DNA of 64,000 nucleotides from the NCBI GenBank assembly GCA_040752855.1, contig JBFMHP010000001.1, forward strand, positions 1 to 64,000, in the 5' to 3' direction. Below the pieces are notes generated by a model. That model was not told the DNA's origin and ran no database searches. It saw only the letters and a program-made list of their open reading frames with translations. Shown here in pieces: positions 26,590-34,694 of this stretch. Position 1 is the first letter of the stretch; each line of letters starts with the position of its first letter. The position numbers and the translations under genes were made by a program. This stretch comes from JBFMHP01 sp040752855 (lineage in GTDB: Bacteria; Pseudomonadota; Gammaproteobacteria; RBG-16-57-12).

Positions 26590-28272
26590 TCACTGCGGCG
26601 GAAGCAACGGCAAGGTGATGTGGAAGGTACTCCCCGCGCCTTCGCGCGAGTCGAAGCCGATCTGGCCGTGGTGCAGTTCGACCAGGGATTTGGCGATGTA
26701 GAGCCCCAGGCCAGTGCCGCCGGCGCGGCGGGAGTCGGAAGTGTCGTATTGGGCGAAACGGGTGAAGATCTTGTTGTGGAAGGACGCCGGGATGCCGGGG
26801 CCGTCGTCCTGCACGAAGATGCGCACGGCCGCGCCGCGCCGCTGCGCGCCGACCCGCACGGTCGCGCCGCTCGGCGAAAACTTGGCGGCGTTGGAGAGCA
26901 GGTTGCCCAGCGCCTGCATCAGGCGGTTGGGATCAGCGAGCACCGTGGCGCTGTCGTCGCGCTCGGTGATTGCAAGTTCGATCTGGTACTGCTTGGCCAG
27001 GCCGGCATGGGCTTGCAGCGCCTGCCCAAGGAAGTCCATCACCTGCAGCGGTTGCAGCTCGATCTGCATCTTGCCGGCGGCGATCTTCTCGATGCTGAGG
27101 ATGTCGTCGATCAGCAGCAACAAGCGCTCGGTGTTGCGGTAGGCGATCGCCGCCAGGCGGACCGCCTTTTCCGGCATCTCGCGCTTGAAGCCTTCGCTGA
27201 TCAGACCGATCGATCCCCGGATCGCCGTCAGCGGCGTGCGCAACTCGTGGCTGACGGTGGAGATGAATTCATCCTTCATGCGCTCGATGCGCTTTTCCTC
27301 GGTGACATCCTCGATGATCGCCACCCCGCCCAGGATCTCGCCCGCGTGCCCGGTAATGCCACGGAAGTAGCCGCGCAACAGTGTGTCGCGGTAGGGCAGG
27401 AAATCCTGCGAGCTGCCTTCATACAGGCCGGTGCGGCCATCGAGGGAATCCGTGACCGCCTCGATGAGTTTCGGATCGTCGAGCGTATAGCGCATGTTCA
27501 GGCCGATGATCTTGTCGAACGAGGCGCCCAGCATCTCGCAAAAGGATTCATTGCAGCGGAGGATGGCGCCTTGCGTGTCGTAGTGGATGACCCCCAGCGG
27601 CGCGGATTCGAAGATCAGGCGGTAGCGCTCCTCGCTTTCCAGCAGATTCCGCTCCCGTGCATCGCTCTCCAGCCGCAGGGTGATGTTTTGCAGCGTGTTG
27701 CGATAGATGCGCAGCCCGCTCATCAGGGTAATCGCCAGAAAAAACAGCACCATCAAGCCCATGGCGAGCGACATGGTGCTTTGCTGGCCGAAAAACTGCC
27801 AGGCCAGCGGCGGCAGGCAGCACAGCAGAAAGGCCAGTATCGGCGGACGCAGGAACGAGAGCGTGGTGACGGCTCCAGCGCACATGCCCCCGATCACAAA
27901 GGCGAGAAATACCTGGTGCGCGATCTGGTCGGCAGGAAACAGAAGTATGGTGCTGGCGCCCCAGCACAGCGAGGCCAGCAGAGCCCCAATGACGAAATGC
28001 CGCGCCCAGCGAAGCGCATCCACGGGCTTTGGCCGGGCACGGCGATAGAGATAGGCGACGGACACCCGCCCCAGGGTGACCACCAGAACGGCGACCAGCC
28101 ACGCCAGCAGTGTGGAGTGCGCAATGACCGGCCACTGGACCGCCACCAGCAGAGAGGCGTTGAGCAGGGTGGCCAGGCCGGCGAGCGGCAGCCCCTCGTA
28201 CAACATGCGCGTCTGCTCGCCGAGGATACGGGCCTGCTGATCGCCGTTGAGTGGCCGTGAGACCTTGGTCAT
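26590..28272 (-). CDS. Membrane-bound PAS-domain sensor histidine kinase
   Basis: A 560-residue kinase. Residues 20-170 contain about six membrane helices forming an integral sensor; a PAS domain follows (about 190-305, SEERYRLIFESAPLGVIHYD). The HisKA domain has the phosphorylated His in STVSHELRTPLTAIRGS (near 340), and the ATPase domain has N-box NLLSNAAKFSP, G1 DDGPGIP and G2 GTGLGLYIAKSL. No response regulator lies next to it, so it is an orphan and could work with the OmpR regulator at 21304. The PAS domain may bind flavin, haem or a small ligand; none can be told from sequence. Confidence 0.92.
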   Translation of the reverse strand: MTKVSRPLNGDQQARILGEQTRMLYEGLPLAGLATLLNASLLVAVQWPVIAHSTLLAWLVAVLVVTLGRVSVAYLYRRARPKPVDALRWARHFVIGALLASLCWGASTILLFPADQIAHQVFLAFVIGGMCAGAVTTLSFLRPPILAFLLCCLPPLAWQFFGQQSTMSLAMGLMVLFFLAITLMSGLRIYRNTLQNITLRLESDARERNLLESEERYRLIFESAPLGVIHYDTQGAILRCNESFCEMLGASFDKIIGLNMRYTLDDPKLIEAVTDSLDGRTGLYEGSSQDFLPYRDTLLRGYFRGITGHAGEILGGVAIIEDVTEEKRIERMKDEFISTVSHELRTPLTAIRGSIGLISEGFKREMPEKAVRLAAIAYRNTERLLLLIDDILSIEKIAAGKMQIELQPLQVMDFLGQALQAHAGLAKQYQIELAITERDDSATVLADPNRLMQALGNLLSNAAKFSPSGATVRVGAQRRGAAVRIFVQDDGPGIPASFHNKIFTRFAQYDTSDSRRAGGTGLGLYIAKSLVELHHGQIGFDSREGAGSTFHITLPLLPPQ

Positions 28273-28449
28273 TTAGGGGTGAGTCCGTGTTTTTTGTGCA
28301 CTCCAGAGCATATCGTAACAGATGACAACGGCAGGCGAGTGCGTCGATAGGTTGACGGCACTCAGGTGGAATCATTGAGGCACGCCGCATGAGCGGCGCG
28401 AGATTGGGAAATATCGCTGTCTGGAGGGCACTCTAATTTAAGATCCAAC

Positions 28450-28613
28450 ATTCCCCCTCCCTTGACGGGAAGCCTCCATGGATGGAGGCGGTAGGACGAC
28501 GTCAGGAACTTGAGTCGAGGGGGCTAGGGGGGAGGGTGAATGCACTGAAATCTCAGTGCATCCGTCATCAGTCCACCCCCACCCTAACCCTCCCCCATCA
28601 AGGGGGAGGGAAA
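28450..28613. repeat. Composite nested inverted-repeat element
   Basis: The 362-base gap between the kinase and the DUF934 gene holds no gene. It contains CCCCCTCCCTTGA near 28453 facing TCAAGGGGGAGGG near 28598, an inner hairpin GCCTCCA/TGGAGGC at 28482-28499, a G-rich block facing a C-rich block, and at the centre a perfect hairpin TGCACTGA (28541-28548) with TCAGTGCA (28553-28560). The nesting suggests a small non-autonomous palindromic element. Confidence 0.7.
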
Positions 28614-28634
28614 TACATTCTCGTTAAGTGCTTT

Positions 28635-29114
28635 TTAACGCAGACGGTAGATGGGTTGCGCGCGATCGGCGGCGGATTGGTACTTCACGCTCAGTTCCTG
28701 GAAGGCCTTGAGCGCGCGTTGATAGTCCTCGCCGGGGCGCAGCTGGAAGCTGTCGATGCCGCAGCGCTGCATGTAGAACAGCTGGTCGCGTAGCACATCG
28801 CCCACGGCGCGCAGCTCGCCCTGATAGCGATAGCGATCGCGCAGCAGGCGCGCGGCGCTGTAGCAGCGGCCGTCGGCGTAGCGCGGGAATTCCAGTGCGA
28901 TCAGCGCGAAGTGAGCGAGATCGGCGACGACCTCATCGAGATCATCATCGCCGTTGATCTGCACGCCCCGCTTGCCGGGACGCTTCAACAGGCTGTCGCG
29001 CTCGCTCTTCCAGCGCGCCCAGGGGACGATGACATCGCCCTCAGGCAGCGTGTCTTCGAGGCCGACGAGCTGCCAGGCGTCTTCGATGATGGCGCCCTGT
29101 TTAATGACTTGCAT
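28635..29114 (-). CDS. DUF934 family protein, sulfite-reductase partner
   Basis: A 159-residue soluble protein of DUF934, which is almost always encoded next to cysI-type nitrite/sulfite reductases in proteobacteria and is thought to be an accessory or electron-transfer-related factor. Family hallmarks are VIVPWARWKSERDSL, FPRYADGRCYSAARLLRDRY and GELRAVGDVLRDQLFYMQRCG. I place the start at 29114, where GGAGG lies 6 bases upstream; it overlaps the end of cysI by 14 bases, so translation is coupled. Longer frames upstream lie within cysI. Confidence 0.9.
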   Translation of the reverse strand: MQVIKQGAIIEDAWQLVGLEDTLPEGDVIVPWARWKSERDSLLKRPGKRGVQINGDDDLDEVVADLAHFALIALEFPRYADGRCYSAARLLRDRYRYQGELRAVGDVLRDQLFYMQRCGIDSFQLRPGEDYQRALKAFQELSVKYQSAADRAQPIYRLR

Positions 29115-30765
29115 AGACGCCCTCCTTGAAAGGTTCCTTGCCGACGCGACGGTAGGTGTCGAGAAAACGTTCGCCGTCGAGACGCTGTTTGACGTAGACA
29201 TCGAGGATTTTTTTCACCGCCTTGGCGGCCTCGTCGATCGGCACCGAGGGGCCGAGCACCTCGCCGAGCGTGGCCTGATTGTCGGCCGAGCCGCCGAGGC
29301 TGATCTGATACCATTCCTCGCCTTTTTTCTCCACACCGAGCAGGCCGATGTGGCCGACGTGGTGATGGCCGCAGGCGTTCATGCAGCCGGAGATCTTCAC
29401 CTGGACCTCGCCGAGGTCGTAGAGATAATCCAAATCGTCGAAGACCTCGTCGATCTGGCGCGCGACGTTTTGCGAGCGCGCGTTGGCCAGCGAGCAGAAA
29501 TCGAGCCCCGGGCAGCAGATCAGGTCGGTGACGGTGCCGATGTTCGGCGTGGCCAGTCTGTTGGCCTTGAGCGTCTGCCAGACCTCGAACAGATCGGCCT
29601 GCTTCACGTCGGCAAGCAGCATGTTCTGGTTGTAGGTGATGCGCACCTCGCCGAAGCTGTAGCGATCGGCGAGATCGGCCGCCACGTCCATTTGTTCGGC
29701 GGTCATGTCGCCCGGCGGGATGCCCGGGGCCTTCAGCGAGACGAACACTGCGCGGTAGCCTGGCACCTTGTGATCGACGGTGTTGTATTTCACCCAGGTC
29801 TTGAACGAGGCGTTGGCCTGGAGCTGGGCGGTGAAGCTGGTATCAGCGGCCGCGCTCGCCTCGTAGGCAGGCGGGGTGAAGAAGGCCTTGATGCGGGTGA
29901 TCTCGCGCTCATCGAGTTCGAGGTTGACCGGCGATGTTTCGAGGATCGCCTGCCATTCTTCTTCCACCTGGCGCGTGAACTCCTCCACGCCCAGGGCCTT
30001 GACCAGGATCTTGATGCGCGATTTGTAGAGGTTATCGCGCCGGCCGAAGCGGTTGTAGACGCGCAGGATCGCCTCGAGATACGAGAGCAGGTGCTTTTTC
30101 GGCAGGAAGCTGCGCACGACCTCGCCGATGATCGGGGTGCGACCGAGGCCGCCGCCGACCAACACCTCGAAGCCGATCTCACCCTGCGCGTTGCGGTGCA
30201 GGTGCAGGCCGATGTCGTGGACCTGGGTGGCGGCACGATCCTTCTCCGCGCCGGTGACCGCGATCTTGAACTTGCGCGGCAGATAGCAGAATTCGGGGTG
30301 GAAGGTCGACCACTGGCGGATGATCTCACAATACGGGCGCGGGTCTTCCAGCTCATCGGCGCAGACGCCGGCGAGGTGATCGGAGGTGACGTTGCGGATG
30401 CAGTTGCCGCTGGTCTGGATGGCGTGCATCTCCACCGAGGCCAGATCGGCCAGGATGTCGGGCACGGTCTCGAGCTTGGGCCAGTGATATTGGATGTTCT
30501 GGCGCGTGGTGAAGTGGCCGAAACCCTTGTCATACTTGCGGGCGATGTGCGCCAGCATGCGCAGTTGTTTGGTGCTGAGCAGCCCATAGGGGATGGCCAC
30601 GCGCAGCATCGGGCCGTGGGTCTGGATATAGAGACCGTTCATCAGCCGCAGCGTGCGGTATTCGGCCTCGCCGAGCTGACCGGCCAGGAAACGCTGCGTC
30701 TGGTCACGAAACTGCGCGACGCGCTCGTCGACGATCTTCTGGTCGTACTCGTCGTAGATGTACAT
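29101..30765 (-). CDS. cysI: Nitrite/sulfite reductase haemoprotein (CysI-type)
   Basis: A 554-residue sirohaem/[4Fe-4S] enzyme that reduces sulfite to sulfide with six electrons. Two ferredoxin-like halves carry the sirohaem-binding TRQNIQYHWPKL, and the cluster cysteines lie in CCPGLDFCS and CMNACGHHH. It is of the kind that lacks the long CysJ-type flavoprotein partner and takes electrons from ferredoxin or NADPH via an unknown donor. The start at 30765 follows GGGGTGAT; frames reaching 30843 run into the leader. Next gene DUF934 overlaps it; cysH lies upstream on the same strand but across a bidirectional terminator, so the two may be separate transcripts. Confidence 0.93.
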   Translation of the reverse strand: MYIYDEYDQKIVDERVAQFRDQTQRFLAGQLGEAEYRTLRLMNGLYIQTHGPMLRVAIPYGLLSTKQLRMLAHIARKYDKGFGHFTTRQNIQYHWPKLETVPDILADLASVEMHAIQTSGNCIRNVTSDHLAGVCADELEDPRPYCEIIRQWSTFHPEFCYLPRKFKIAVTGAEKDRAATQVHDIGLHLHRNAQGEIGFEVLVGGGLGRTPIIGEVVRSFLPKKHLLSYLEAILRVYNRFGRRDNLYKSRIKILVKALGVEEFTRQVEEEWQAILETSPVNLELDEREITRIKAFFTPPAYEASAAADTSFTAQLQANASFKTWVKYNTVDHKVPGYRAVFVSLKAPGIPPGDMTAEQMDVAADLADRYSFGEVRITYNQNMLLADVKQADLFEVWQTLKANRLATPNIGTVTDLICCPGLDFCSLANARSQNVARQIDEVFDDLDYLYDLGEVQVKISGCMNACGHHHVGHIGLLGVEKKGEEWYQISLGGSADNQATLGEVLGPSVPIDEAAKAVKKILDVYVKQRLDGERFLDTYRRVGKEPFKEGVYASH

Positions 30766-30784
30766 TCCTATCACCCCGCATCGA

Positions 30785-30806
30785 GCGCGGCGCCCGTGCG
30801 CCGCGC
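30785..30806 (-). promoter_or_regulatory. GC-rich hairpin in the cysI leader
   Basis: GCGCGGCGC (30785-30793) pairs perfectly with GCGCCGCGC (30798-30806), loop CCGT, about 20 bases before the cysI start codon. It could slow ribosome entry or act in attenuation; there is no T-run. Confidence 0.45.
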
Positions 30807-30822
30807 AGCTCGACATTGCTAT

Positions 30823-30841
30823 AAATGAGAATGATTCTAGC
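30823..30841 (-). promoter_or_regulatory. Possible Fur-box-like site upstream of cysI
   Basis: AAATGAGAATGATTCTAGC contains the palindromic core AGAAT-G-ATTCT and resembles the AATGAGAATGATT form of Fur boxes. It lies about 60 bases upstream of the cysI start. Iron control of an iron-rich sirohaem/Fe-S enzyme would make sense, but only one end matches well. Confidence 0.35.
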
Positions 30842-30912
30842 AACCCGCTTGCAAGCCGTACAAAAGTACTTTGTTATGCGGTCATACATAGAATCTATGA
30901 TTACGTAAAAAC

Positions 30913-30939
30913 AAAACGCCTCATTAATTGAGGCGTTTT
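30913..30939. terminator. Bidirectional rho-independent terminator after cysH
   Basis: AAAACGCCTCA (30913-30923) pairs with TGAGGCGTTTT (30929-30939) around a 5-base AT loop, giving T-runs on both strands. It lies 22 bases beyond the cysH stop and ends that leftward transcript before cysI. Confidence 0.85.
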
Positions 30940-30961
30940 GTGTGGGCTTTGGCGCACCGGA

Positions 30962-31645
30962 TCATTTCTTCGCGTGCAACCCGCACTCCTTGGTCTCGGG
31001 GTTTTCCCACCACCAGCGGCCGGCGCGGATGTCCTCACCCACCGCGATCGCGCGGGTGCAGGGGGCGCAACCGATGCTGGGATAGTGTTTATCATGCAGG
31101 GCATTGTAGGGCACGTTGTTGTCCTTGAGGTAGCTCCAGACCTCGGCATTGGTCCATTCGATCAGCGGGTTGAACTTCTCCAGGCCGAACCCGGCGTCCC
31201 ATTCGCGCGCCTGCATCTCGGTGCGGGTGACCGACTGCTCGCGACGCAGTCCGGTGATCCAGGATTTCTTGCCGGCGAGGGCGCGCTTGAGCGGATCGAT
31301 CTTGCGGATGTTGCAGCAGGCCTTGCGCAGGTCCACGCTCTGGTAGAAGCCGTTCGGGCCGTGCTGGGCGATATACGCCTCCACCGCCTTGGCCTCGGGG
31401 AAATAGGGCTTGATGGTGATGTTCTTGTACTTGTCGACGACCTTCTGCATCAGCTCGTAGGTTTCTGCCGGGAGCCGGCCGGTATCGAGCGTGAACACCT
31501 CGATGCCGGGGGCATACTTGGCGATCAGGTCGGTGAGAACCATGTCCTCCGCGCCGAAGCTGTTGGCGAAGGTGGCTGGGGAGAAGTCCCGCTCGATCTG
31601 CTTGAGCAGGGCGACGGTCTGGTCAATCTTGGCTTGTAACATCAT
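30962..31645 (-). CDS. cysH: Adenylyl-sulfate (APS) reductase, CysH family
   Basis: A 227-residue assimilatory reductase that makes sulfite from adenylyl sulfate using thioredoxin. The PP-loop-like pocket (ANSFGAEDMVL, FTLDTGRLPAET) is intact, the C-terminal catalytic cysteine is C221 in KECGLH. Two extra pairs, C110-C111 and C193/C196 (ACCNIRK, CAPCTRA), bind the [4Fe-4S] cluster that marks APS-using, as opposed to PAPS-using, enzymes; no cysC-type APS kinase is seen, which agrees. The start is the ATG at 31645 (GGAG 6 bases before). Together with sat and cysI it gives a full sulfate-to-sulfide route. Confidence 0.95.
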   Translation of the reverse strand: MMLQAKIDQTVALLKQIERDFSPATFANSFGAEDMVLTDLIAKYAPGIEVFTLDTGRLPAETYELMQKVVDKYKNITIKPYFPEAKAVEAYIAQHGPNGFYQSVDLRKACCNIRKIDPLKRALAGKKSWITGLRREQSVTRTEMQAREWDAGFGLEKFNPLIEWTNAEVWSYLKDNNVPYNALHDKHYPSIGCAPCTRAIAVGEDIRAGRWWWENPETKECGLHAKK

Positions 31646-31722
31646 GGGTGGCTCCAACGTTCAATTACTAATAAAAATTCGCAGTGGTGGTCATGTCGCA
31701 ATTTTACCTCAAAGCCCCGCCG

Positions 31723-32511
31723 TTAGGTGACCAGGAACTTGATCCCGATCAGCAAAATGGCGGTGGCGAGGATCGGCCGGGTGATCGAATCCGAGATCTT
31801 CACGCCGAGGCGGCTGCCGAGGTAGATCCCCGGCAACGAGCCGATCAGCAAGGCGATAAGTAAGGTCGTATCGACATTGCCGAGATTGTAATGTCCCATG
31901 CCGGCGATGGCCGTCAGCGGCACGGCGTGGGCGATGTCGGTCCCGGCAATGCGGATGGCGGCCATGCGCGGATAGAGGAAGGTCAGCACCGCCGCGCCCA
32001 GAGCGCCCGCGCCGATCGAGGAGAGCGTCACCAGGGTGCCGAGCAGCGCGCCGAACACGACCGTGAGCGGGCCGCGCAAGGCGATAACCCAGCCCGGCAG
32101 CTTGCTGATATGTCGGTGAGAGGCCGCCAGCAAGGGATTGCGGAAAAACAGCACCGCGGCGGTCAGCACCAGGGCGACACCCAGCATGGTGTTGAGCAGG
32201 ACCTTGTAGTCCTTGCCCTGGACCATGCCGCTTTTGAGGAACTGGAGCGTCAGCAAGGTGGCCGGCACGCTGCCCAGCAGCATCAACCCAACGACCTTCC
32301 AATGGATGGTGGAGTGGCGGTGGTGAACGATGATGCCGGCGGTCTTGGTGATGGCGGCAAACAGCAGATCCGTTCCGATGGCGATGGCGGTGGGGACGTT
32401 GAAGGCGAAGACGAGCATCGGGGTCATCAGCGATCCGCCGCCGACGCCGGTCAATCCCACCAGCAGCCCGACCACGAAGCCGGTCACGGTGTAGCCAAGA
32501 TTGAAGTCCAT
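31723..32511 (-). CDS. TauE/SafE family anion transporter (second copy), cys cluster
   Basis: A 262-residue protein with about eight membrane helices and the two family glycine motifs, FVVGLLVGLTGVGGGSLMTP at the start and GAGALGAAVLTFLYPRM in the second half. In cys clusters such proteins are proposed to move sulfate, sulfite or thiosulfate; direction is not known. I choose the ATG at 32511 (GGGGCG upstream) over a TG-type start at 32535. It is upstream of cysH on the same strand, separated by about 77 bases, and divergent from the CysB-like regulator, which likely controls it. Confidence 0.88.
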   Translation of the reverse strand: MDFNLGYTVTGFVVGLLVGLTGVGGGSLMTPMLVFAFNVPTAIAIGTDLLFAAITKTAGIIVHHRHSTIHWKVVGLMLLGSVPATLLTLQFLKSGMVQGKDYKVLLNTMLGVALVLTAAVLFFRNPLLAASHRHISKLPGWVIALRGPLTVVFGALLGTLVTLSSIGAGALGAAVLTFLYPRMAAIRIAGTDIAHAVPLTAIAGMGHYNLGNVDTTLLIALLIGSLPGIYLGSRLGVKISDSITRPILATAILLIGIKFLVT

Positions 32512-32616
32512 CGTCGCGCCCCAGTATCGACACAAAATTCGAGATGGTGCACTGTACCAGGCATGGTATATTGAAAATAAATAATAATTTCTTCTCTACA
32601 TATACAGAATTCTTAT
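32512..32616. promoter_or_regulatory. Divergent AT-rich promoter region between tauE and the CysB-like gene
   Basis: The 105 bases between the two start codons include a long AT-rich stretch (about 32565-32612) unlike the surrounding GC-rich DNA, plus a partial palindrome around GGTACAGTGC/GCATGGTATA. CysB-type regulators bind extended AT-rich sites in such positions, so autoregulation and control of tauE-cysH are likely. No exact binding site is claimed. Confidence 0.5.
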
Positions 32617-33546
32617 ATGAAACTGCTCCAGCTGCGCTACATCTGCGCCATCGCCGACCACGGCCTGAACGTCTCGGACGTGGCCGAGCGCATGCACGCC
32701 ACGCAGCCAGGCATCAGCACCCATGTGCGCCAGCTCGAAGAGGAGCTGGGGGTCAAGATCTTCGAGCGCAGCGGCAAGCGCCTGGTGGCAGTGACCGAGC
32801 CGGGGCGCAGGATCATCGACATGGCCCGCCGCATCCTGCGCGAGGCCGACAACATCCAGGCCGTGGGCGCGGAATTCGCCGACGAACAGCACGGCACGCT
32901 GACCATCAGCACCACCCACACCCAGGCGCGCTACATGCTGCCGCGCCAGGTGCAGGCGTTTTTGCAGAAATATCCCCACGTGCGCCTGAACATTCATCAG
33001 GGCAGCCCCGCCGAATGCGCGCGGCAGGTGCTGGCGGGCGAGGCCGATTTCGCCATCGCCACCGAGGCCCTGCACGAACACGCGGACTTGGTCGTCCTGC
33101 CCTGCTATCGCTGGAACCGCGTCGTGGTCACCCCGCCCGGCCACCCGCTTCTGAGCATCCCGACACTCACGCTGGAGGCGCTGGCGCAGTATCCCATCAT
33201 CACCTATGACTACGCCTTCACCGGCCGCGCGCTGATCAACAAGGCCTTCGCCGAGCACGGTCTCGAACCGAACATCGTGCTCACAGCGATGGACTCCGAC
33301 GTCATCAAGACCTATGTCGAGCTCGGGCTGGGTGTTGGTGTGCTGGCCAAGATGGCGTATGATCCTGAGCGCGATACCCGCCTGTGCGCCATCGACGCGG
33401 CCCATTTGTTCGAATACAGCACCACGAACATCGGCATCCGGCGCGGCAAGTATCTGCGCGGCTACATGTATGACTTCATCGCGCTGTTCGCGCAGGGTCT
33501 CACGCCCGGAGTCATCGATAACGCCATGCACGGGCATGGCACATGA
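32617..33546 (+). CDS. LysR-family CysB-like transcriptional regulator
   Basis: A 309-residue LysR-type regulator. The N-terminal winged helix (MKLLQLRYICAIADHGLNVS, then HATQPGISTHVRQLEEELG) is followed by a periplasmic-binding-protein-like ligand domain with ISTTHTQARYMLP, a signature of CysB/Cbl proteins that bind N-acetylserine, thiosulfate, sulfite or APS. It probably activates cysH, tauE and perhaps sat. Its stop overlaps the ATG of the outer-membrane protein gene (ATGA), so the regulator may be translated together with the transport genes downstream, hinting that these also belong to the sulfur regulon. Confidence 0.9.
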   Translation: MKLLQLRYICAIADHGLNVSDVAERMHATQPGISTHVRQLEEELGVKIFERSGKRLVAVTEPGRRIIDMARRILREADNIQAVGAEFADEQHGTLTISTTHTQARYMLPRQVQAFLQKYPHVRLNIHQGSPAECARQVLAGEADFAIATEALHEHADLVVLPCYRWNRVVVTPPGHPLLSIPTLTLEALAQYPIITYDYAFTGRALINKAFAEHGLEPNIVLTAMDSDVIKTYVELGLGVGVLAKMAYDPERDTRLCAIDAAHLFEYSTTNIGIRRGKYLRGYMYDFIALFAQGLTPGVIDNAMHGHGT

Positions 33547-34694
33547 GAATAATGCAAGGTGTGGTCACGGCCATGTGGAAACAATTGATCTTCACCGCCG
33601 CCTGCTGCGGCGGCGCGCTGTCGGCCCAGGCCGCGCCCTTCCCGGTCCACGATCTCGACGCCCTTGGCATGGGCGGCGTGGGCGTGGCTACCGCCAATAG
33701 CTATGCCAGCTTCATGAATCCGGCGCTGCTCGCCTCGGAAAAGCGCGTCGGCAAGCGATTCAACGTCCATCTGCCGCTGGCGCTGATCGAGGACGATCCG
33801 GACAACCTCAAATCGACCCTCGATGACTTCCAGCGGGCGGCCAAAACCAACGACACCGCGCAATTCGCCCCCCTGCTCACACGCATGGAAGGCAAGGAGC
33901 TCACCCTCGACTATTTCGGCGGCATGGCCGCGACGCTGCGCGACGCGGCGGGCAACATGCGCGTCTTCCTGAGCAGCTATTCGTTGACCACCGCCCGCAT
34001 GAACATCGACCCCGCCGACAAGACCACCGGCGCGCCGGGGAGTTTTGCCTCCACCGCCAATGTGCAGGGCGTGAGCCTGTTTGAGATCGGCATGGCCTAC
34101 GCCGACATCGTCGATCTGGGCGAGCGTGACAACATCTTCACCTCAGGCCGTCTGCTGGTCGGCGTCGCGCCCAAGGTCATCGTCGGCAAGAGCCATGACG
34201 AAACCTACAACATCGAGGAGGCCGACCTCAGCGGCTTCTACGGCGAAGGGAAGACCTCCAACAAACTCAATCTCGACCTCGGCGTGGCCAAGGAATGGGG
34301 CCGGTTCTGGACCCTCGGGCTGACCGCCAAGAACCTCATCCCGCACACCTTCCGCACCGACACCGGCAAGGAATACAAGCTCGGCGGCCAGCTGCGCCTC
34401 GGCGGGGCGCGCCACGGCCGCTTCTACACCGCCGCCTTCGACGTGGATGTGATCCCCAACAGCGCGCTGGGGCTCATCCCGCGCAGCCAGCAGCTCGGCG
34501 TGGGCCTGGAGTTCGAGATCGGCCGCACCCTGCGGCTGCGCGGCGGCTACGGCATTGATCTCCAGGGTAATCTGCCCGACAACTACGCCGTGGGCCTGGG
34601 CCTGGTCAGCGAATATCTCCACTTCAATCTTGCCGGCCTTGGTAACGAAAACGGCTTCACCGGCCTGGCCATGCAGATGTCCGTGGGATTCTAA
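33543..34694 (+). CDS. TraF_2-type outer-membrane beta-barrel protein
   Basis: A 383-residue protein usually annotated as conjugal transfer protein TraF-like, though the family is an outer-membrane barrel unrelated to conjugation. A signal peptide (about MWKQLIFTAACCGGALSAQA) is followed by APFPVHDLDALGMGGVGVAT and SYASFMNPALLA, the FadL/OMPP1-like start in which a short plug precedes the barrel, and the chain ends in AMQMSVGF. The first ATG (33543) overlaps the regulator stop; the ATG at 33573 would give a more standard signal peptide. It abuts the TRAP permease and may supply its outer-membrane pore. Confidence 0.78.
   Translation: MRIMQGVVTAMWKQLIFTAACCGGALSAQAAPFPVHDLDALGMGGVGVATANSYASFMNPALLASEKRVGKRFNVHLPLALIEDDPDNLKSTLDDFQRAAKTNDTAQFAPLLTRMEGKELTLDYFGGMAATLRDAAGNMRVFLSSYSLTTARMNIDPADKTTGAPGSFASTANVQGVSLFEIGMAYADIVDLGERDNIFTSGRLLVGVAPKVIVGKSHDETYNIEEADLSGFYGEGKTSNKLNLDLGVAKEWGRFWTLGLTAKNLIPHTFRTDTGKEYKLGGQLRLGGARHGRFYTAAFDVDVIPNSALGLIPRSQQLGVGLEFEIGRTLRLRGGYGIDLQGNLPDNYAVGLGLVSEYLHFNLAGLGNENGFTGLAMQMSVGF

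Noticed and set aside
26584..28260. Plus-strand 558-codon frame over the histidine kinase
   Set aside because: All kinase boxes are on the minus strand; this is a shadow.
28954..30828. Plus-strand 624-codon frame over cysI
   Set aside because: Shadow of cysI and DUF934, no recognisable domain.
33543..34694. Conjugation gene suggested by the TraF label
   Set aside because: The family name is historical; no relaxase, pilus or mating-pair genes are present, and the protein is a barrel.
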